Below the pieces are notes generated by a model, which did no database searches, was not told where the DNA came from, and saw only the letters and a list, made by a program, of their open reading frames with translations. Shown in pieces: positions 33,541 to 39,045 of a stretch of DNA of 39,045 nucleotides. The stretch is from Ignavibacteriales bacterium. GTDB lineage: Bacteria > Bacteroidota > Ignavibacteria > Ignavibacteriales > Ignavibacteriaceae. The position numbers and the translations under genes are program-made. Each line of letters opens with the position of its first letter. Position 1 is the first letter of the stretch. Location of the stretch: contig JAGUYG010000092.1 in NCBI GenBank assembly GCA_020061465.1, positions 1 to 39,045 on the forward strand, in the 5' to 3' direction.

Positions 33541-36180
33541 ATGACAAAATTTTTATTGCTTGTTACAATCTTTTCGGCAAATTTATTCGGGAATGCCGAT
33601 GAAGAAAATTCAATAAAAAAATTGAAAGTGGAAGCTATTCGTACTTCATCTAATATTGTGATCGACGGGATTCTTAATGAAGAAATATGGCAAACAAAAA
33701 ACTTTGTTGAGAATTTTAAGCAGCGCGATCCAAATGAAGGTGCTGAGCCGACAGAAAAAACTAAAGTATACGTAGCTTTTGATGAAGAAGCGCTTTATGT
33801 AGGCGCCCGTATGTATGATTCCTCGCCCGATTCGATAATTGCAAGATTAACGCGTAAAGATGCTTTCGTAAATTCTGATTTGTTTGCAATTTTTATTGAT
33901 CCTTATAACGATAAAAGAAGCGGATACTACTTCGGCTTAAGTGCAGCCGGAACTCTTTTAGACGGAGTTCTTTATAATGACGATTGGGATGATGATTCAT
34001 GGGACGGCGTTTGGGAAGGAAGGGTCAACATTGATGATGAAGGATGGACTGTAGAAATGAAAATCCCTTTCTCGCAGTTGAAGTTTCATGAAAATAATTT
34101 GAATTCATGGGGAGTTAATTTCAGAAGAGATATAGCTCGTAAAAATGAAATAATTTATCTTGTTTATACCCCTAAAAAAGAAAGCGGTTTTGTTTCGCGT
34201 TTTGCCGAATTAACCGGAATTGAAAATATTAAAGCTGGCAGTCAAATTGAAATTCTTCCTTACATAACTACACGCGCTGAATATAAACGCAAAGAAATTG
34301 ACAATCCGTTCAGCAGCAAATCAAAATATATTCCCGGTTACGGTGCCGATTTGAAAATGGGAATCGGAACAAATCTTACTTTGAATGCAACCGTAAATCC
34401 TGACTTTGGTCAAGTTGAAATTGATCCTGCTGTAATCAATCTAAGCGATGTTGAAACTTTCTTTTCCGAAAAAAGACCTTTCTTTGTAGAAGGTTCTACA
34501 ATTTTCAATTTCGGTGTGGGCGGTGCAAGGAATTATTGGGGCTTCAATTGGCCCGGACCAGATTTGTTTTACAGCCGTCGAATTGGGAGAGCACCCCGAG
34601 GAAGCACGCCTGATAACGATTATTCAAATTATCCTGACGGAACTCACATTCTCGGTGCGGCAAAAATAACGGGAAAGGTGGGTGAGAATTGGAATATCGG
34701 AGCGATTCAAGCTTTAACATCGCGTGAATTTGCCGATATACAATTTAACAGGATTAAATCTGAAGCCGAAGTTGAACCATTAGCTTACTATGGTGTGTTG
34801 AGAGCACAAAAAGAAATTTCGGAAGGCTTTTATGGATTGGGCTTCATGTCAACAACCGCTTTGAGAAATTTTAAAGACGACAGACTGCGAAATGAATTTA
34901 ACAGCGTTTCATATTCACTGGGTTTGGATGGCTGGACTTTTCTCGATTCATCGCGAACCTGGGTAGTAACCGGCTGGATGGGAATGAGCCATATTCAAGG
35001 AAATGAAAATAGATTAATAAGCATTCAACGAAATTCTGCACATTATTTCCAAAGACCCGATGCAAAGAATTTTAAAGTGGATAGTTCGCTTACTTCATTA
35101 ACCGGATATGCCGGAAGATTTTATATAAATAAACAGAAAGGAAATGTCTTCTTTAATTCGGCATTTGGTTTTATCACTCCTGAATTTGATGTTAACGATC
35201 TGGGATTCTTATGGAGGTCGGATGTTATTAACTGGCATATCGGTGCCGGTTATCAATGGACTGAACCAACAGATTTCTATAGATATATCGAATTGGGCGG
35301 TGCGGTTTTTCAGAATTTCGATTTTGATTGGAACAGAACATGGGAAGGAATATTTCACTTCGGATATTTTCAGTTTACAAATTATTACAGCATAAATTGG
35401 AATGCTGCTTACAATCCGCAAACAGTTAATAACCGGAAAACACGCGGCGGTCCGTTAATGCTTAATACACCGGGCTATCAGTTTAATCTTTATCTAAGCA
35501 GCGATGATCGAAAAAATTTGGTGTTTAACTTAGGCGGATATACTTATCAATCAGAACATCAGCGCCGTTGGGAAATAAGTTCAGGAATAGAAATTAGACC
35601 TGCAGATAATTTTACATTTAGCATAAGTCCCTTCTATGCCCGTAACAACGACTATGCACAATATTTAACAACTGTTTCCGATGAGCTTGCAGCATTAACC
35701 TTCGGAAATCGTTACATCTTTGGCGAGTTGGATCAGAAAACATTCGGCGCAGGTATCAGAATGAATTGGACTTTTACTCCGCACTTAAGTTTACAGCTAT
35801 ATGTTCAGCCGCTAATTTCATCGGGTAAGTATACAGCCTTCAAAGAATTAGCTGTACCGAATACTCACACCTTTAATCGTTATGGTGAAGGAAATTCTTC
35901 TTTCGATAACGTAAACTATATTGCAGATCCCGATGGTGATGGTCCTGCAAACCCAATAGAAATTGAAAATCCGAATTTTAATTTCAAATCATTGCGCGGT
36001 AATGCAGTGCTTCGATGGGAATATCTGCCCGGCTCGGTATTATACTTTGTTTGGACTCAAACGAGATCCGATTTTGAAAATGTTGGCGATTTCCAATTCA
36101 CACACTCATTCGACAGACTGCTTGATGTTCATCCCGAAAATATTTTCATGATAAAACTTACATATTGGTTTAACCTCTAA
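33541..36180 (+). CDS. DUF5916 outer-membrane protein with CBM9-like N-terminal domain
   Basis: 879 residues. A signal peptide (about 1-19) is followed by a carbohydrate-binding module 9-like domain, about 33-215: IDGILNEEIWQTKNFVENF, EKTKVYVAFDEEALYVGARM, FAIFIDPYNDKRSGYYFGLS, WTVEMKIPFSQLKF. Then comes the DUF5916 barrel (LTLNATVNPDFGQVEIDPAV, FFSEKRPFFVEGSTIFNFG) ending in an aromatic (LTYWFNL), as outer-membrane proteins do. Proteins of this type are widespread in Bacteroidota; function is unknown, possibly binding or uptake of sugars or peptides. An AAAGGA site precedes the ATG, and a strong terminator ends the transcript. Confidence 0.88.
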   Translation: MTKFLLLVTIFSANLFGNADEENSIKKLKVEAIRTSSNIVIDGILNEEIWQTKNFVENFKQRDPNEGAEPTEKTKVYVAFDEEALYVGARMYDSSPDSIIARLTRKDAFVNSDLFAIFIDPYNDKRSGYYFGLSAAGTLLDGVLYNDDWDDDSWDGVWEGRVNIDDEGWTVEMKIPFSQLKFHENNLNSWGVNFRRDIARKNEIIYLVYTPKKESGFVSRFAELTGIENIKAGSQIEILPYITTRAEYKRKEIDNPFSSKSKYIPGYGADLKMGIGTNLTLNATVNPDFGQVEIDPAVINLSDVETFFSEKRPFFVEGSTIFNFGVGGARNYWGFNWPGPDLFYSRRIGRAPRGSTPDNDYSNYPDGTHILGAAKITGKVGENWNIGAIQALTSREFADIQFNRIKSEAEVEPLAYYGVLRAQKEISEGFYGLGFMSTTALRNFKDDRLRNEFNSVSYSLGLDGWTFLDSSRTWVVTGWMGMSHIQGNENRLISIQRNSAHYFQRPDAKNFKVDSSLTSLTGYAGRFYINKQKGNVFFNSAFGFITPEFDVNDLGFLWRSDVINWHIGAGYQWTEPTDFYRYIELGGAVFQNFDFDWNRTWEGIFHFGYFQFTNYYSINWNAAYNPQTVNNRKTRGGPLMLNTPGYQFNLYLSSDDRKNLVFNLGGYTYQSEHQRRWEISSGIEIRPADNFTFSISPFYARNNDYAQYLTTVSDELAALTFGNRYIFGELDQKTFGAGIRMNWTFTPHLSLQLYVQPLISSGKYTAFKELAVPNTHTFNRYGEGNSSFDNVNYIADPDGDGPANPIEIENPNFNFKSLRGNAVLRWEYLPGSVLYFVWTQTRSDFENVGDFQFTHSFDRLLDVHPENIFMIKLTYWFNL

Positions 36181-36210
36181 CATAACTCTTCTTCTTACAA
36201 TAATACCTCA

Positions 36211-36248
36211 AACGGAAGGGATAATAACCGCAGGCCCTTCCGTTTTTT
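36211..36248 (+). terminator. Rho-independent terminator after the DUF5916 gene
   Basis: Stem AACGGAAGGG pairs with CCCTTCCGTT (10 bp) around a 14-base loop, followed by six T including the stem end. It lies 30 bases after the stop and is the clearest terminator in the window. The following 195 bases to the peptidase gene hold no further obvious feature. Confidence 0.9.
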
Positions 36249-36443
36249 AATTTTAAAGCTTTTCTGGTGCAATTTAAAATGAGTATTCTTAATTTTATTT
36301 CGAGATAATTCATCAATTAAAAAATTAAAGAATATTTGTTGTTCATTCCAATTCTCAAATTGCCTATTCAGCCGGTATGTTTAGATAGCTTAAAGAGCAT
36401 AATGACATTCCTTCATCAATTAATTGAGTTAAAGAGGTTCAAA

Positions 36444-38612
36444 ATGAAATTTAACTTAATCAGACTAATCGTCTTAATTCTGATATTAAGCACTTCGAAT
36501 ATTATTTCTCAAAAAAAGAAATATACTTTAGAGGATATGTATTCCAATCCCTCGATATACGGACAATCGCTGAGAGGCGTGAAGTGGATTGAAGGAGGAG
36601 ATAAGTTTTCGTTTTTAAAATCGGAACAGGGTTTAAGAGTAAGCTCCATTTTTTCTTATGATGTAAAAACCGGAGAAGAAAATTTGTTAGTATCTGCAAC
36701 GGATTTAAAACTGCAAGAGGATGAAGAACCTTTAACAATAAGAAATTATGAATGGTCGCCCGATGAAAGATACATTTTATTTACCGGAACTCTACGAGCG
36801 CGTTCAGTAAAATCCAGCGGAACTTTTTATTTATATGATTTGAATAAGAAAAAGTTTTTTGTAATTGCCGAATCCGAAATGGAGCAGGTAAATACTTCAT
36901 TCTCCCCCAACGGAAAGAAACTTGCTTTCGTCAGAGGGAATAACTTATTTGTTACAGACATTGAAACAAAAATAGAAAAGCAGCTTACATTCGACGGAAG
37001 CGATGTGATTCTTAACGGACATTTCGATTGGGTTTATGAAGAAGAGTTTAAAATAATTGTTGGATATGATTGGTCACCGGATTCAAAGCATATTGCATTT
37101 TGGAGGTTAGATCAATCGAATGTTCCCGTAATGAAAATTGCCGTGTGGGATTCTGTTTACGATAGAATTGAAGAGATGAGATATCCTAAAGCGGGAATGA
37201 ATAATTCATTGGTTCAAATCGGGGTGGTAAATATTGATGGTGCAAAAACGACATGGATGGATATTGGTACCGAGACAGATATTTACATTCCTCGAATTAA
37301 ATTTACCAACGATGTCGATTTACTTTTCATTCAAAGAATGAACAGACTGCAAAACAAACTAGAATTACTCTCGGCTGACATCCGCAGTGGAAAGACAAAA
37401 ATAATTTTGACTGAAAATGACACTGCATGGGTAAGCGTGTTTGACGATCTTTACTTGTTAAACAACGAACAGCATTTCATCTGGTCTTCAGAACGGGATA
37501 ATTTTAAACATTTATATTTGTATGATTATTCAGGTAATCTTGTCAATCAAATAACGCAAGGGAATTGGGAAGTTGATAATCTAATTTTAGTCGATGAAGA
37601 GAGTAATGAACTTTATTATACTTCGAATGAAAGAGGAACGATCTACACCGATCTTTATTCGATAAAATTCGATGGTACCGGAAAACGTAGATTAACTTCC
37701 GAAGCGGGGAATCATTCTGCGGATTTTTCACCGAATGGTAGATTTTATATTGGCAGATATTCTAATGCTAATTTGCCTGCATCCACTTCCATTTATAACA
37801 ACGAAGGGGAAAAAATTAGAGATATATTTTTACCGAATACTTCTGTGTTTGACGAATACACTTTATCGGAAGTAGAATTTCTTACATTTACAACTTCGGA
37901 CGGTGTAGAGCTAAATGCGGCGATGATGGTACCCCCGGATTTTGACGAGACAAAAAAATATCCCGTTATTATTTATAATTACAGCGGACCGGGTTCTCAA
38001 ACTGTCATCGATATCTGGCGTCCTAGCCTATGGAATCAGGTAATGACAAATAACGGCTATATAATTTTTATGCTTGATAACCGCGGCACAGGCGGTCGCG
38101 GAAAAGATTTTAAAAATATCGTTTATAAAAATCTTGGGTATTGGGAAGTAAATGACTTGATTGAAGGAGTTAAGTATTTATCGACTTTACCTTATGTCGA
38201 TTCAGAAAGAATTGGAATTTGGGGTTCTAGTTATGGCGGTTACATCGCAGCTCTTGCAATTTTAAAAGGAGCGGATTATTTCAAAGCAGCAGTTGCAAGT
38301 GCATTAGTCTCACATTGGAAGTTCTATGACACAATTTATACAGAGAGATACATGCAAACTCCGCAATTGAATCCCGAAGGTTATGAAGACAGTTCACCTT
38401 TAAATTATGCGGATAAACTAAAAGGAAAATTATTAATTGTTCATGGAACATCAGATGATAATGTGCATTTTCAAAATACAGTGCAATTAGTTGATCAATT
38501 GATAAAACACAACAAGCAATTTCAAACGATGTTTTATCCTGGTAAAAGACACGGCGGATTCGGCAGGCATTTTATTCAGTTGATGACGGATTTCTTTTTG
38601 AATAATCTATAG
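36444..38612 (+). CDS. Dipeptidyl-peptidase IV-like serine peptidase (S9)
   Basis: 722 residues from ATG 36444, which has an AAAGAGG site 6 bases upstream and begins a signal peptide (MKFNLIRLIVLILILSTSN); the upstream ATG at 36336 would only add an unlikely 36-residue leader. Residues about 50-470 are the eight-bladed DPP-IV propeller (NYEWSPDERYILFTGTLRAR, LNGHFDWVYEEEF with the Glu-Glu motif that binds the substrate N-terminus). The C-terminal alpha/beta hydrolase domain carries Ser596 (WGSSYGGY), Asp671 (HGTSDDNVHF) and His703 (PGKRHGGFG). It should release N-terminal dipeptides, often X-Pro, in the periplasm. Monocistronic. Confidence 0.94.
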   Translation: MKFNLIRLIVLILILSTSNIISQKKKYTLEDMYSNPSIYGQSLRGVKWIEGGDKFSFLKSEQGLRVSSIFSYDVKTGEENLLVSATDLKLQEDEEPLTIRNYEWSPDERYILFTGTLRARSVKSSGTFYLYDLNKKKFFVIAESEMEQVNTSFSPNGKKLAFVRGNNLFVTDIETKIEKQLTFDGSDVILNGHFDWVYEEEFKIIVGYDWSPDSKHIAFWRLDQSNVPVMKIAVWDSVYDRIEEMRYPKAGMNNSLVQIGVVNIDGAKTTWMDIGTETDIYIPRIKFTNDVDLLFIQRMNRLQNKLELLSADIRSGKTKIILTENDTAWVSVFDDLYLLNNEQHFIWSSERDNFKHLYLYDYSGNLVNQITQGNWEVDNLILVDEESNELYYTSNERGTIYTDLYSIKFDGTGKRRLTSEAGNHSADFSPNGRFYIGRYSNANLPASTSIYNNEGEKIRDIFLPNTSVFDEYTLSEVEFLTFTTSDGVELNAAMMVPPDFDETKKYPVIIYNYSGPGSQTVIDIWRPSLWNQVMTNNGYIIFMLDNRGTGGRGKDFKNIVYKNLGYWEVNDLIEGVKYLSTLPYVDSERIGIWGSSYGGYIAALAILKGADYFKAAVASALVSHWKFYDTIYTERYMQTPQLNPEGYEDSSPLNYADKLKGKLLIVHGTSDDNVHFQNTVQLVDQLIKHNKQFQTMFYPGKRHGGFGRHFIQLMTDFFLNNL

Positions 38613-38723
38613 GATTAACAACGGCTGTTACGATCTGTAAGTCGCAGTTTTATAATAGGAAAGCAATGCACCGATAAAACAAAAGCTAATCGCTGAGTTG
38701 AAACTTATGCGACCTATCGGGAC

Positions 38724-38750
38724 GGAGGTTAGATTCCTCTCGGGGGTACA
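38724..38750 (+). other. tRNA T-arm-like fragment
   Basis: GGAGG-TTAGATT-CCTCT followed by CGGGGGT, A, CAA resembles the T arm, 3' acceptor and end of a tRNA with changes (T loop TTCGATT to TTAGATT; CCA to CAA). No 5' acceptor, D arm or anticodon arm pairs with it upstream. It could be a tRNA 3'-end fragment left by an integrated element, as seen at tRNA attachment sites. Confidence 0.35.
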
Positions 38751-38824
38751 ACTTTTTTTCGGAAAAATTTTCTTTTTGGATTCTTTCAGCTTGACTGGTG
38801 TATTTTCTATTATTTATGGGTTTT

Positions 38825-38918
38825 GTTACACAGAGTGCCACAGCGTAGCAGTCAGACTGATCCTTCGGAAAAGCTACAAACAATCAGACTGATCCTTCGG
38901 AAAAGTAGAACTCATCCC
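38825..38918 (+). repeat. Dispersed repeat with two 22-bp units
   Basis: TCAGACTGATCCTTCGGAAAAG-type units (22 bases) occur at 38852-38873 and 38884-38905. The surrounding blocks (gttacacag at 38825-38833, agctacaaac, agtagaactcatccc) match the reverse complement of 17972-18019, which lacks the units. Confidence 0.75.
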
Positions 38919-38920
38919 AA

Positions 38921-38943
38921 CCCTTCTCTTAAAAAGAGAAGGG
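38921..38943. repeat. Small hairpin, 10-bp stem and 3-base loop (copy 2)
   Basis: CCCTTCTCTT-AAA-AAGAGAAGGG, followed by cttat. Stem bases differ from copy 1 (17823-17845) but pair perfectly; loop length and flanking ctt/aag and cttat are the same. Confidence 0.75.
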
Positions 38944-39016
38944 CTTATTGGCAGAGATAACTTAACATTTAACATTCTGACAGAATTATAAATGTAAAGA
39001 CATAATTAGTAATAAG

Positions 39017-39039
39017 TCTCTCTCTTTGTAAGAGAGAGA
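39017..39039. repeat. Small hairpin, 10-bp stem and 3-base loop (copy 3)
   Basis: TCTCTCTCTT-TGT-AAGAGAGAGA, followed by ttat, at the window edge. The third stem of the same shape with yet another sequence. Confidence 0.7.
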
Positions 39040-39045
39040 TTATCC

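Noticed and set aside
38640-38760. Intact tRNA or tmRNA gene
   Set aside because: Only the T-arm/3' part is recognisable; no matching 5' acceptor or anticodon arm, and CCA is changed.
38780-38840. Second GIY-YIG start (FYYLWVL-like frame) after the T-arm fragment
   Set aside because: Only seven suggestive residues; no YIG half or other motif in frame.

Overview
The window is a 39-kb AT-rich chromosomal segment from a Bacteroidota/Chlorobiota-type bacterium, most likely an Ignavibacteria-like lineage. This rests on inference: an IleS2-type isoleucyl-tRNA synthetase, a PorV/PorQ-like outer-membrane protein, a DUF5916 barrel, UpxY and DUF4097 families, and a tRNA promoter of TTTG/TAnnTTTG form. 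No phage, CRISPR array or rRNA is visible.

Layout. (1) 1-860: an IS200-like/REP-associated tyrosine transposase bracketed by GCTTTAGC-core hairpins. (2) 880-9657, minus strand: a housekeeping block in transcription order yggS, divIVA-like, purine nucleoside phosphorylase, a membrane coiled-coil protein, ileS2, a DksA-like zinc-finger protein with a histone-H1-like tail, a miniature LspA relative, lspA and rluD. (3) 9917-15801, plus strand: pta, ugd, an UpxY/NusG-like antiterminator, a YhaM-like exoribonuclease, a TPR protein and a sirtuin. A 127-bp palindromic element lies between the antiterminator and yhaM. (4) 15804-17673, minus strand: MarR regulator and ChrA transporter. (5) 17674-19201: a repeat-bearing intergenic stretch and a single-HKD PLD-like protein. 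(6) 19388-21064, minus strand: the outer-membrane protein. (7) 21258-27488, plus strand: a PaoABC-like molybdenum hydroxylase (Tat FeS, Mo and FAD/FeS subunits) with its MocA and XdhC cofactor genes and two small membrane/exported proteins. (8) 27545-28254: tRNA-Ala(GGC), a 120-bp direct repeat and a GIY-YIG nuclease remnant. (9) 28255-31875: an overlapping pfkB-rmlD-GH13 operon. (10) 31906-32721: a HicAB-type toxin-antitoxin with an operator inside its promoter. (11) 32894-33381: a decayed ECF sigma factor joined out of frame to the tail of a DUF4097 protein. (12) 33541-38612: a DUF5916 barrel with a strong terminator, and a DPP-IV-like peptidase. (13) 38613-39045: a repeat island with a tRNA T-arm-like fragment.

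The molybdenum locus makes sense as one unit: enzyme subunits, the cytidylyltransferase that would make the MCD cofactor and the XdhC chaperone that would insert it. The least ordinary items are the in-frame, internally deleted LspA paralogue translated directly ahead of true lspA; the tRNA-anchored repeat/GIY-YIG remnant; the ECF/DUF4097 deletion scar; and a family of hairpins keeping a fixed architecture (10-bp stem, 3-nt loop) while the stem sequence changes.
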